Source: Pseudobdellovibrionaceae bacterium (lineage in GTDB: Bacteria; Bdellovibrionota; Bdellovibrionia; Bdellovibrionales; Bdellovibrionaceae). Taken from it: 64,000 nt of DNA. The stretch covers positions 3,008,565 through 3,072,564 of the forward strand of contig JAHBUV010000001.1 of assembly GCA_019637915.1 (NCBI GenBank), in the 5' to 3' direction. A program made the position numbers and the translations under genes. The notes beneath the pieces were generated by a model. That model did no database searches and was not told where the DNA came from. It saw only the letters and a program-made list of their open reading frames with translations. This document shows positions 43,405 to 51,059 of the stretch, one piece after another; position 1 is the first letter of the stretch, and each line of letters starts with the position of its first letter.

Positions 43405-45351
43405 ATGAAATTTCGTCTGACGATGGTGGGTCTTTCTTTGGCGACGATCGCCGCGTGCGCCGGCAAAACGCCCTCCGCGGAGTCCTACAAAGGCCTGGGC
43501 GCGGAAAGCCTGTCGCCGGAACTCGTGAAGAAATACACCCCTCCGGCGGTCGAGGGAGCCTGGCTGTCACGCGTGCAGAAGCTGCTCGATCTGCGCGGGG
43601 CCGCCGGTCGCGCCGTGCTGTCGCCGGACGGCCGGATTTTGTACTACACCTCGAGCGTCACCGGCGTGTCGCAGGTGTGGCGCATTGAGGGCCCTTTCAG
43701 TTACCCGCGGCAGATGACGGGCGGGGCGGACTCCACCTCGGTGGTGACGGTGCTGCCGAACGGCCGGGACCTGATCATCTCCCGCGACCGGAACGGGGAG
43801 GAGAACCCGGGTTTGTACCTGCAATCCGCGAAGGGTGGGGCTTTGCGGGAGATCTACCATCAGAAAAAGGTGCAGGCCTCGGCGGCCTACGTCACCAATG
43901 ACTCGCGTTACCTGTACTTCACCGCCAACTCGGAAAAACCCGAGTCCTACGCCATTCACCGCTATGATCTGAAATCCGGCGAGCGCAAGGTCGTCTTCAG
44001 CGAGCCCGGCACCTGGATGGTGGCCGATGTCCGCGACGACCGGGAGTTCCTGCTGGTGAAGGCCACGGGCAGCATCTGGCGCGAGTACTCGCTGTGGAAC
44101 GCCCAGACGGGCGAGCTGAAGCCGTTGCTCGGTCAGGGGGAAAAAGAGGAGTACGACATGTCCTTCGCGCCCGACAAAGGCGCTTACCTGGTGGTGACGC
44201 CGAAGTTCGGCGAGTTCCGCCGTTTGTACCTCTACAAGGACGGCAAGTTCACGCCCGCGGGTCCGAACCGGCAGATGGATCTGGAAAGCCTGGCCATCGA
44301 CCGCGCCCGCCAGCGCGTGTACCTGGGTTGGAACGACCAGGGTTACAGCCGCCTGCAGGTGTTGAACGCCCGGACGCTGAAGCCCGAGAACGTGTCGCGC
44401 ATTCCGGGGGCGGACCACGTGTACGTCATGAACCTCAGCCGTGACGGGCGTTACGCGGTCATCGGCGCCAGCGACGCCACCAAGCCGCAGACGTTGTACG
44501 TGAAGGACTGGCGCACGGGTTCTTTCACGCGCTGGATGGATCCGAACCTGCCGGAAGTGGACACGACGAAGTTCGCGGCCGCGAAGCTCGAGTATTATCC
44601 CACCCGAGACGGCGCCAAAGTCCCGATGTTCGTGCGCCGTCCGGCCGTTTGCCAGCCGGCCCCCTGCCCCGTTGTGGTCAACTTCCACGGCGGTCCGGAG
44701 GGGCAGTCGCGTCCCGGCTTCAGCCCCACGGCGCAGATGTTCGTGGACGCGGGCTTCGTGTACGTGGAGCCGAACGTGCGCGGCAGCGACGGTTACGGCA
44801 AAAGCTGGCTCGGCGCCGATGACGGTCCGAAGCGGCTGAAGGTCATCACGGACCTCGAGGACGCCGCCACCGCGCTGAAAAAGGAATTCACCGTCGGCGG
44901 CAAGGTCCCGAAGATCGGCGTGATGGGCGGGAGTTACGGAGGTTACGCCACCCAGTACGCCATGACCCGCTTCGCGGGCGCTTACGACGCCGGCGTGGCC
45001 ATCGTCGGCATGAGCAACCTGATCACCTTCCTGAACAACACGGCCCCTTATCGCCGCCATTTGCGCACCTCGGAGTACGGTGATCCCGACAAGGACCGCG
45101 AGGCCCTGGTGGAGCTCTCCCCGGTGACCCACATCCGCAAAATCAAAGGGCCGATGCTGTTGATCCAGGGCTTGAACGATCCCCGCGTTCCGGCGGGCGA
45201 GGCCGTGCAGATGCACGACATCCTCACCTCGAAGGGTCTGCCCAGCGAGCTGATCATCTACGCCGACGAAGGCCACGGTTCCGCCAAGCGCGACAACCGC
45301 GCCAACCAATTGGCCCACACCCTGCGCTTTTTCGAAAAGCACCTGCGATAG
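43405..45351 (+). CDS. Lipoprotein S9 prolyl-oligopeptidase-like peptidase
   Basis: 648 residues. Lipoprotein signal (TIAACAG, Cys18). A seven-bladed beta-propeller region (about 50-390) precedes an alpha/beta-hydrolase peptidase. The triad is Ser510 in MGGSYGGYA, Asp592 in NDPRVPAGE and His624 in DEGHGSAK; the upstream VVNFHGGPEGQSRPGF is the oxyanion segment. It should cleave short peptides in the periplasm or on the outer membrane. AGGAGG precedes the ATG. A 16-bp perfect palindrome lies 70 nt after the stop. Confidence 0.93.
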   Translation: MKFRLTMVGLSLATIAACAGKTPSAESYKGLGAESLSPELVKKYTPPAVEGAWLSRVQKLLDLRGAAGRAVLSPDGRILYYTSSVTGVSQVWRIEGPFSYPRQMTGGADSTSVVTVLPNGRDLIISRDRNGEENPGLYLQSAKGGALREIYHQKKVQASAAYVTNDSRYLYFTANSEKPESYAIHRYDLKSGERKVVFSEPGTWMVADVRDDREFLLVKATGSIWREYSLWNAQTGELKPLLGQGEKEEYDMSFAPDKGAYLVVTPKFGEFRRLYLYKDGKFTPAGPNRQMDLESLAIDRARQRVYLGWNDQGYSRLQVLNARTLKPENVSRIPGADHVYVMNLSRDGRYAVIGASDATKPQTLYVKDWRTGSFTRWMDPNLPEVDTTKFAAAKLEYYPTRDGAKVPMFVRRPAVCQPAPCPVVVNFHGGPEGQSRPGFSPTAQMFVDAGFVYVEPNVRGSDGYGKSWLGADDGPKRLKVITDLEDAATALKKEFTVGGKVPKIGVMGGSYGGYATQYAMTRFAGAYDAGVAIVGMSNLITFLNNTAPYRRHLRTSEYGDPDKDREALVELSPVTHIRKIKGPMLLIQGLNDPRVPAGEAVQMHDILTSKGLPSELIIYADEGHGSAKRDNRANQLAHTLRFFEKHLR

Positions 45352-45646
45352 AAGGTACCGCCTACTTTCTGGTATCCCTCCGCGTCGTGGAAAGTGGAGC
45401 CCTCCCCCTCATCTTTGCGATCCCAAGAGATCAAGCCGTTCCCGGGGACGGCTTGATCTCTTGAGGGGCTGCTTCCGCAGGGGGGGCGCCCGTGGAGGGT
45501 TCCCCACTCTTTGAGGCTGTCGAACTTTTGAACAGGCCGGAAGAAACTTCCGGGGCTGCGGAAGCTTGCTGAGGAAATCGGGCGATTCGATTATTTTGCG
45601 GAATCGAATTGAGCCGAGCCCCTCGGGGCGTTGATGAAAGGGAAGT
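45352..45646 (+). other. 295-bp intergenic region with hairpins
   Basis: Besides the 16-bp palindrome at 45424-45463 it contains CTTCCGCAG/CTGCGGAAG inverted about 75 nt apart (near 45472 and 45555) and ATTCGATT/AATCGAAT at 45584-45591 and 45601-45608. No gene is supported. The promoter of the small secreted protein at 45647 must lie here but is not clear. Confidence 0.5.
45424..45463. repeat. 16-bp perfect inverted repeat
   Basis: CAAGAGATCAAGCCGT (45424-45439) pairs perfectly with 45448-45463; loop TCCCGGGG. No T-run follows on either strand, so it is not a classic terminator. Confidence 0.85.
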
Positions 45647-46066
45647 ATGAAGAACTCAATCTTGATGTTGTTGGCTTCGTTGTTGGCCGCCCCCATGGTT
45701 TTGGCGGAGACGCCGAAAAAAGATCTCGTCTGCGTTCTGGTCAATGCGGAAAAGACCACGGCTCTGCAACGCCTGACTTTCGGGAAGGACGGCCATGTGC
45801 TGGTTCAGGATGTCGGGACCCGCGGATACGCCCTCCCTTATTCCGCCAAAACCAGCCCGAGCGCCATCGGCTTCGCTTATGATGTCCGTTCCAATGACTT
45901 CTATGCGGGCTTCTCGACGGAAGGCACTTCCGTCTACGTGAACCTGAAATCCAACGTCATCGTGCCGGACGCGGCCGGCGTCTTGCTCCCGTCGCGGCCG
46001 AAAACCGCCCTGCATGCCTTGTGGCAGCGAGGCAACGACAAGCTCTTCGGTTTCTGCACGTTCTAA
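45647..46066 (+). CDS. Small secreted protein, unknown function
   Basis: 139 residues. Signal peptide MKNSILMLLASLLAAPMVLA, then a beta-rich domain (KDLVCVLVNAEKTTALQRLT, YALPYSAKTSPSAIGFAYDV) with two cysteines, one near each end (Cys at about 29 and 137), which could form a disulfide closing the domain. No family recognised. GGGAAG lies before the ATG and an intrinsic terminator follows; it is the last GC-rich gene before the AT-rich island. Confidence 0.7.
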   Translation: MKNSILMLLASLLAAPMVLAETPKKDLVCVLVNAEKTTALQRLTFGKDGHVLVQDVGTRGYALPYSAKTSPSAIGFAYDVRSNDFYAGFSTEGTSVYVNLKSNVIVPDAAGVLLPSRPKTALHALWQRGNDKLFGFCTF

Positions 46067-46092
46067 GGAACGCGAAAGCCGATGAAACGAAA

Positions 46093-46122
46093 AGCCGTTC
46101 TTGAAGAAGAACGGCTTTTTTT
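46093..46122 (+). terminator. Intrinsic terminator
   Basis: AGCCGTTCTT (46093-46102) pairs with AAGAACGGCT (46107-46116), loop GAAG, with a seven-T run overlapping the stem end. It marks the left edge of the AT-rich island. Confidence 0.85.
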
Positions 46123-46454
46123 ATTGGGGAAGGCGGGCCATGGGTCGGGTGGTTTTTCGCAATTCTAAAATATCCTATTCGGCAGCCCCATCTTTTTAAA
46201 GAAGGCCTGAATTTTAATCTGTTTATTCATTTTTAATGAGTTTATGGATAAAACACTGATTTTCTCTGTGAAACTATATTTAGCTTATTTTTTTATTCGA
46301 ATTTGAAGGGGGGGGTCTTCATAAAAAGAACGAGATTCTTTTTAAGGTGTAAGCGTTTTGCTCGAAATTCTTACAATGATGAATGGCGATATCAATTTTC
46401 TTAGTATCGTTTAATCAAACAATATATATTAATTTATATTAAAATGGGAGCGCC
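46123..46454 (+). other. AT-rich left flank of the island
   Basis: About 330 nt with abrupt loss of G+C from about 46160 (the line at 46381-46440 has 12 G/C in 60). A small hairpin AAAAAGAA/TTCTTTTT lies at 46323-46343, and runs such as AATATATATTAATTTATATT near 46421 could hold the promoter of the next gene. Two tiny open frames (21 codons at 46244, 13 at 46377) have no ribosome site and are not called. Confidence 0.5.
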
Positions 46455-46769
46455 ATGAAACTTTCCAAGTCAATGTGCATTCACAAGGAAATATTGGCGC
46501 TCATCGTGATTGGTCCTTCTGCCCAAGCTTCTGAGGGCTGCATTTCTCAGTTTATGAAGTCTTCCAGTCCTGACCTTTTTGACATGGTGATCAGTCAATT
46601 TCAAGCTCAGTTCACCAATTTAAAATTTGATTGGGTGGAAGCTATTGAGGTAAGCGATGAGGCGGAAGGTTCAAATTGTCGTTTCAGTCTTGATAGTGGC
46701 CATTCCATTGTGCTTCCTATGGAAGCCAGTTCTTACACTCAGCCAAATAAATACAGCAAAGATTTTTAA
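46455..46769 (+). CDS. Small secreted protein at the head of the YcaO island
   Basis: 104 residues. Signal-peptide-like start (MKLSKSMCIHKEILALIVIG, then PSAQA), mature part with two cysteines (EGCISQF and SNCRFSL). GGGAG precedes the ATG. Its last 113 nt overlap the start of the solute-binding-protein gene in another frame, so either the tail of this frame or the head of the next may be read differently from what is shown. It could be a small periplasmic partner, a regulator or, less likely, a precursor peptide for the YcaO enzyme. Not recognised. Confidence 0.5.
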   Translation: MKLSKSMCIHKEILALIVIGPSAQASEGCISQFMKSSSPDLFDMVISQFQAQFTNLKFDWVEAIEVSDEAEGSNCRFSLDSGHSIVLPMEASSYTQPNKYSKDF

Positions 46770-48189
46770 TAGTATGTTCAATCCAATGTTGAAAACGACA
46801 GGCTCCTCTCTCCTGCTTAAAAGCGAGATCATTTCTGATCTCAGTTTGCACTTGGATGATGTTGAGCTATTGCAAAATGCTTTTATTGTTCAATCTCTGG
46901 TAGGACCTCTCGTGCGCTTCTCGAACCGTGGAAGATATGAACCATACGTAGCGAAAAGCTGGACTCAATCTGGTAATTCTTGGGTTTTTAGCCTTCACTC
47001 TGATCTGTCATGTGAAGATGGCCAAGCTATTACGGCTCAAAATTTCAAGAAGAGTCTTGAGCGCAGTTTGCGAAAATTTTCACACGATGAGATCCAGGAA
47101 ACCCCGTTTGCTTCACTCAAGAGTATGACGGCAAATGGTGAAGAATTGATTATGGAGTTCTCAAAACCAGTGGGAAAGGCTTTGCTGGAATATTTAGCAA
47201 TGACTCCATTCGCCTTTTTGTGCGAATCGAACTTTGACGGAGATAAATGGATTTCCCACGATAAGTTCGTATCTTCGGGACCGTATCGAATTACCCATTT
47301 TGATAATCGAGCTCAAGAAGCCAAACTTGAAATCCGTCCTGAATGGCTACTTTCTCCTTCGGGTTCTTTTAAGGAAGTTTATCTGGCAAAGGAGGAGATT
47401 TCAGGTCTTCTCCCCACAGCCAAAGTTGAAATGACATATGGGAAAATGAAATCTCGCGATTCTCGCGATAGCTTGGTGCTTGAAGTGCCAAGGGCCTTGT
47501 TGTCTTTGCGTCTTGGTATTGAGCAAGATCAGTTTTTCTCAAATCGACAGAATCGCCTTGCTTTGCAGTCAGAGGTAAACAGAATTGTCTCTAAAACAGA
47601 GATTGCTTTTGAGAATTATCATCGGGCGGAAAGCTTCTTTTTTGGGCAGGTCTCAGGACATGAGATAACTGGGGTGAAACCGTCCAATATTTTATCTCCA
47701 AAGAAGGTTTTACAAATCAGAGGCCAGCGTGAAGGCCTGCGTCCAGAGGTTGATTTTTATCAAAACATTCTATTCAAGGCTCTCAGTAATCTAGGATGGG
47801 AATATGAAATCATAACTAGACCTGTTGGAAGTGCGAAAGACTTTTTCACAATGAAATATGATATCGCATTTGATCGTTCGCATGTTGATGCTACATTAGA
47901 TCCTGATTTCATCAGACTGCTTTTCAAAAGCAAATTAGGACCTCGTTATCAGGATCCCGGTAAAAGGGTGGCAAATCTCGTTGATGATTTTGATCAAGGA
48001 CGTCTGAGTTATCGTGATTTTCTCATCTCATTTAACTCAATTATTTCAGAGGAGGCCGCTATTTTGCCTCTTTATCATCGAGGATTTACTTGGGATTTTT
48101 CATCCAACGTAGATACATCTTCGATGAGTCCGTTAATGAGCATTGTCAGATATGAAGATATTCACCTCAAAGACGATGAGAAGTATTAA
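46657..48189 (+). CDS. Family-5 (Opp/Dpp-type) extracellular solute-binding protein
   Basis: 510 residues. A hydrophobic N-terminal segment after MRRK (VQIVVSVLIVAIPLCFLW) has no clear cleavage site, so the protein may stay membrane-anchored. The SBP_bac_5 fold is recognisable from LVGPLVRFSNRGRYEPYVAK, SWVFSLHSDLSCEDGQAITA and NFKKSLERSL, with RVANLVDDFDQGRLSYRDF near the end. Such proteins bind oligopeptides for ABC importers or act as peptide receptors. No permease or ATPase gene is nearby. GAGGT sits 6 nt before ATG 46657; an in-frame ATG at 46774 is the alternative. Codon use is AT-rich. It overlaps the YcaO gene. Confidence 0.78.
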   Translation: MRRKVQIVVSVLIVAIPLCFLWKPVLTLSQINTAKIFNSMFNPMLKTTGSSLLLKSEIISDLSLHLDDVELLQNAFIVQSLVGPLVRFSNRGRYEPYVAKSWTQSGNSWVFSLHSDLSCEDGQAITAQNFKKSLERSLRKFSHDEIQETPFASLKSMTANGEELIMEFSKPVGKALLEYLAMTPFAFLCESNFDGDKWISHDKFVSSGPYRITHFDNRAQEAKLEIRPEWLLSPSGSFKEVYLAKEEISGLLPTAKVEMTYGKMKSRDSRDSLVLEVPRALLSLRLGIEQDQFFSNRQNRLALQSEVNRIVSKTEIAFENYHRAESFFFGQVSGHEITGVKPSNILSPKKVLQIRGQREGLRPEVDFYQNILFKALSNLGWEYEIITRPVGSAKDFFTMKYDIAFDRSHVDATLDPDFIRLLFKSKLGPRYQDPGKRVANLVDDFDQGRLSYRDFLISFNSIISEEAAILPLYHRGFTWDFSSNVDTSSMSPLMSIVRYEDIHLKDDEKY

Positions 48190-49003
48190 GGCTATCTCAT
48201 TAAAATCTGAAAGTCTTTTTTGGGAAATGTCTGAAGTTTCCGGATATTGGCATGTCAACTGCATTGATAAGAAGTTTGATGTCGGTGGTTCTGGATTTTC
48301 TGTCCTGAAAGAAACGGCAAAGAAAAAGTCTTTTTCGGAACTCAATGAACGTTTTTTGGTCACTCAGATCAAATCCATAGATTGTAAAAAAAAAGAATGG
48401 GGACTGCATTTTGATAATAGCTGCTCTGGATTCGCCGTTGGTTATTCAAAATCGAAAACCATTCTAAGAGCCATTCTTGAGGGATGTGAGCGTTGGACTC
48501 TTTCACAATGGATTGATTATAAGATTTCTTTAAGAGAGTTAAAAATCAAGCTCGATTCTCCAATGCATCAAGAGCTAACAAAATTTTTTTCAGGCTATTC
48601 AATTTTTTTTAAAACAATACCAATTTATTTTGCAGAGCGCATTCTAAAGGCGCAAGTCGTTGTTTTTTTGGGATGGACAGAAAAAGGCGTGTTCGCTGGA
48701 TATGGTACAAAATTGATTTTTGAAGAGGCTCTCGACCATGCATTGGTCGAGGCAGTTCGAAATTTTCTTATTTATGAGAATCAGCAAGGAAATGATCAAT
48801 TTCCGTATGATCGTATTCGATTTTTTGCCGAAAATAAGCCCGCCGCTAAAGCCGCTATTCATGAACATAATAGACAGCATTGGAAGATGCCTGCTCTGAA
48901 TTTGTTGAAGATTGATCGTTTTGACGATCTCTGGATTGCAAGAGCTATATTTGATGGTTGGGAACCTTGGCAGAAGGGTTCGGTCAGTAGGTTTTTATAC
49001 TGA
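48152..49003 (+). CDS. Compact YcaO-family ATP-dependent enzyme
   Basis: 283 residues from ATG 48152 (alternatives TTG 48143, ATG 48176). YcaO features are seen in the right order. An E-x-x-E-R segment (SELNERF, Glu63/Glu66) is followed by SCSGFAVGYSKSKTILRAIL running into LEGCERW (Glu110/Glu113). Next come a Gly-rich turn (VFAGYGTKLIFEEALDHALV, then EAVRN with Glu200) and the late WIARAIFDGWEPW. These Glu positions match the Mg-ATP ligands of YcaO proteins, so the enzyme may be active. YcaO enzymes phosphorylate amide backbones to make azolines, thioamides or amidines in RiPPs and ribosomal proteins. This one is short for the family, and no E1-like/RRE or TfuA partner is present. It overlaps the binding-protein gene and touches the kinase gene by 1 nt. 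Confidence 0.78.
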   Translation: MKIFTSKTMRSIKAISLKSESLFWEMSEVSGYWHVNCIDKKFDVGGSGFSVLKETAKKKSFSELNERFLVTQIKSIDCKKKEWGLHFDNSCSGFAVGYSKSKTILRAILEGCERWTLSQWIDYKISLRELKIKLDSPMHQELTKFFSGYSIFFKTIPIYFAERILKAQVVVFLGWTEKGVFAGYGTKLIFEEALDHALVEAVRNFLIYENQQGNDQFPYDRIRFFAENKPAAKAAIHEHNRQHWKMPALNLLKIDRFDDLWIARAIFDGWEPWQKGSVSRFLY

Positions 49004-50109
49004 TGCGAGCTTGGAAGCCGCCCCTTTTCATTGGCCTTCTTATTCTCGAGGCTCTCGCGTTGGGGGCGGTCCAGGGGCTTTTTGTCCGCCTTGAGGTGGG
49101 GCAGGCGAGAATGGCGTCGACGCTTGTCGGGGCGCTCTTGCGGAATGAGTCCGTGATGTCCCAATCGTATTTGATCGCGCAGTCCATCGAGGACATGCAG
49201 GCCTTCAGCGTTATTCAATGCGCCCGTTTGTTAAAAACGACCTCTGAAGCGAAGGTCATTTTTTATGATTCCACGTTCAAGCGGGGCTGCTCGCTGAGGG
49301 GGCTTGAGACGGTCACGCTCGCCGGTCTCGACGGCAATTCATGGGAGATGCAGGTCGCGCCGAAGATCGATATATCTTTTTATATCCTCAAATGGATGAC
49401 GCTCTTGAGTGTTTCTGTGGCCCTTTTTGTCGGTTACCGGCTTTTGATCCAGATTCTCATGAGCGAAAAGAAAAAGATCGAATCCATCGAGACGAAGCGC
49501 ATTTTCCTGGCGAATCTGGCCAATCAGGTTCGGCATGATGTGGCTTCACCCATTTCAGCTTTGAAGGTCATCGCGGAGCGAGCTCCATTGGACCCTGATA
49601 CCAAGGTGTTTCTCCAAGAAGCGGTGCAGAGAACGGAAGGGATCTTCAATACACTCGGCCAGTTCAAAGCCTTGGATGAAGCGGTGCCTGTCGATTCTGA
49701 AATCTTGAAAATCATCGAAGAAAAGAAAGCCACGCGGCCCGATTTTCCAAAGGTGATGTTGGATATTCCGAAGATGTCCTTAAAAATGCCGCGAGTTGAA
49801 TTCGGACGCATGATTTCAAATCTCTTGGATAATGCACATGAGTCCGAGGCTCGCTTTATTCGTTTCAAGGGGGCGATGGGTGATCGATTCATTCATCTTC
49901 ATGTTTTTGATGACGGAAAAGATATTCCTGCCGAAGTCCCCGGGAAAATAGGGCAGCGCTTCAATACCTCTGGCAAGCTCCGAGGCTCAGGGCTTGGTTT
50001 GTTTCAAAGCCTTCAGTTCATGCGATCGCTGGGTGGGGAAATCAAAATCGCTTCGGTCCGTGGTGAAAAAATTATTCTCACTTTTCCCAGAAGTTTATTG
50101 GAACCCTGA
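49003..50109 (+). CDS. Membrane sensor histidine kinase
   Basis: 368 residues. One N-terminal span (PPLFIGLLILEALALGAVQG), a periplasmic region of about 100 residues with two cysteines (QCARLL, RGCSLRG), and a second span (WMTLLSVSVALFVGYRLL). The dimerisation helix carries His178 in VRHDVASPISALK; the ATPase has NLLDNAHESE (N), FDDGKDIP (G1) and GSGLGLFQSL (G2). G1 reads DDGKDIP, not the usual DNGxGIP, so nucleotide binding may be altered. No response regulator is adjacent. The ATG overlaps the YcaO stop (ATGA), so it belongs to the same transcript; its base composition is intermediate. Confidence 0.85.
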   Translation: MRAWKPPLFIGLLILEALALGAVQGLFVRLEVGQARMASTLVGALLRNESVMSQSYLIAQSIEDMQAFSVIQCARLLKTTSEAKVIFYDSTFKRGCSLRGLETVTLAGLDGNSWEMQVAPKIDISFYILKWMTLLSVSVALFVGYRLLIQILMSEKKKIESIETKRIFLANLANQVRHDVASPISALKVIAERAPLDPDTKVFLQEAVQRTEGIFNTLGQFKALDEAVPVDSEILKIIEEKKATRPDFPKVMLDIPKMSLKMPRVEFGRMISNLLDNAHESEARFIRFKGAMGDRFIHLHVFDDGKDIPAEVPGKIGQRFNTSGKLRGSGLGLFQSLQFMRSLGGEIKIASVRGEKIILTFPRSLLEP

Positions 50110-50134
50110 GAGCTTATTTGTCGGGCTGAAAAAA

Positions 50135-50160
50135 CCGCCCTTTTCAGGACGGCTTTTTTT
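50135..50160 (+). terminator. Terminator of the island operon
   Basis: CCGCCCT (50135-50141) pairs with AGGACGG (50146-50152) with one mismatch, followed by CTTTTTTT. Confidence 0.7.
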
Positions 50161-50187
50161 GACGGGTTGAAAGAAGCGATGTCCTTT

Positions 50188-50646
50188 TTAAACGCTGGCC
50201 GGCTCTTTCGCTCCCGCCAAAGCGCCGGGTTCACGCATCATCTTGATCACTTCGGTGATGTGCAGCTCCTCGGCGTAGATCATCTTGCGGGCGAATTCCT
50301 CCAGCAAAATGGATTTGTGCTCGCTGAGTTCGAAGAGCTGGCGATACAGGAGGACGCTCGCCTCTTCGTGGGCCAGGGACTCTTTCAGGATGTCGTTGAT
50401 CTTGTGCTTGTCGGTTTCGAGCAGCTTGCCGATTTTCAAGGACGGGTGGCCGCCGAAACTGGTGATCAGCTCGCCGACCTCATCGGCATGGGTCAGCGAT
50501 TCCTTGGCCTGATCGCGCAACCATGAACAGATCGGGATGCGATTGTGGCCGAAGACCATCAGGGCGTAGTGCGTGTAGCGGACGACGCCGGCCAGTTCAT
50601 GCTCCAGGATTTTGTTGAGGATCTCAACAGCCTGATCGTTTTTCAT
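50188..50646 (-). CDS. bfr: Bacterioferritin-like protein
   Basis: 152 residues, four-helix ferritin-like fold. Ligand candidates are Glu17 (HELAGVVRY), Glu49 and His53 (AKESLTHADEV), Glu94 (AHEEASVL), and Glu126/Glu127 with His129 (AEELHITEV). The methionine that binds haem in E. coli bacterioferritin aligns by eye with Leu51, so haem binding is doubtful. The family stores iron or handles peroxide. ATG 50646 follows GAGGAGG; the frame is open upstream to 50712. It converges with the histidine kinase gene. Confidence 0.88.
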   Translation of the reverse strand: MKNDQAVEILNKILEHELAGVVRYTHYALMVFGHNRIPICSWLRDQAKESLTHADEVGELITSFGGHPSLKIGKLLETDKHKINDILKESLAHEEASVLLYRQLFELSEHKSILLEEFARKMIYAEELHITEVIKMMREPGALAGAKEPASV

Positions 50647-50738
50647 GGAAACCTCCTCGGGTGGTTTATTCTTGAAGGAAAGCCGGTGTTCTCTCAAGCC
50701 TTTTTTCTTCAAGGCCTGTCGAGAGTCCTTGAGAAATA

Positions 50739-51059
50739 TTAGGAGGCCTTGATTTGGATCTTCAGTCCCAAAGCGCCCAACAGCGAGAAAAGCGTGGTCA
50801 ATTCAGGATTGCCTTTTTTCGAGAGAATTCGATACAGGGCTTCGCGTGAAACGATGGAGTTTTCCGCGAGGCGGCCGAACCCATGGGCCTTTGCCACGTC
50901 ACGCAAGGCCATCAGGAATCGCTCTTGATGGCGAGGGCCTGGATCCTCGAGAACGGCGTTCAGATAAGTGACCGCATAACGCGGGTCGCGGAGCCGTTTG
51001 GAAAGACCGTCTTCGTATTTCGTCATCGTTCGTTGTTCCGTTTTCTTCTTTGATGCCAT
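50739..51059 (-). CDS. higA: HigA-family antitoxin
   Basis: About 106 residues. The C-terminal helix-turn-helix (FGRLAENSIVSREALYRILS and PELTTLFSLLGALGLKI) matches the COG3636 addiction-module antitoxin family, with RLRDPRYAVTYLNAVLED as its usual N-terminal section. It binds and neutralises the toxin and probably represses the shared promoter. ATG 51059 lies inside the toxin gene (37-nt overlap), giving toxin-first order; a later ATG at 51026 is possible. Confidence 0.88.
   Translation of the reverse strand: MASKKKTEQRTMTKYEDGLSKRLRDPRYAVTYLNAVLEDPGPRHQERFLMALRDVAKAHGFGRLAENSIVSREALYRILSKKGNPELTTLFSLLGALGLKIQIKAS

Noticed and set aside
46244-46415. Two tiny ORFs (21 and 13 codons) upstream of the island as RiPP precursors
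   Set aside because: Neither has a ribosome site, a leader-core pattern or Cys/Ser/Thr-rich core suitable for azoline formation.
50188-50646. Loss of the haem-ligand Met as a novelty in the bacterioferritin-like protein
   Set aside because: An E-S-x-x-H arrangement appears usual for this bacterioferritin-like subgroup, so the change is noted in the annotation but is not a strong finding.
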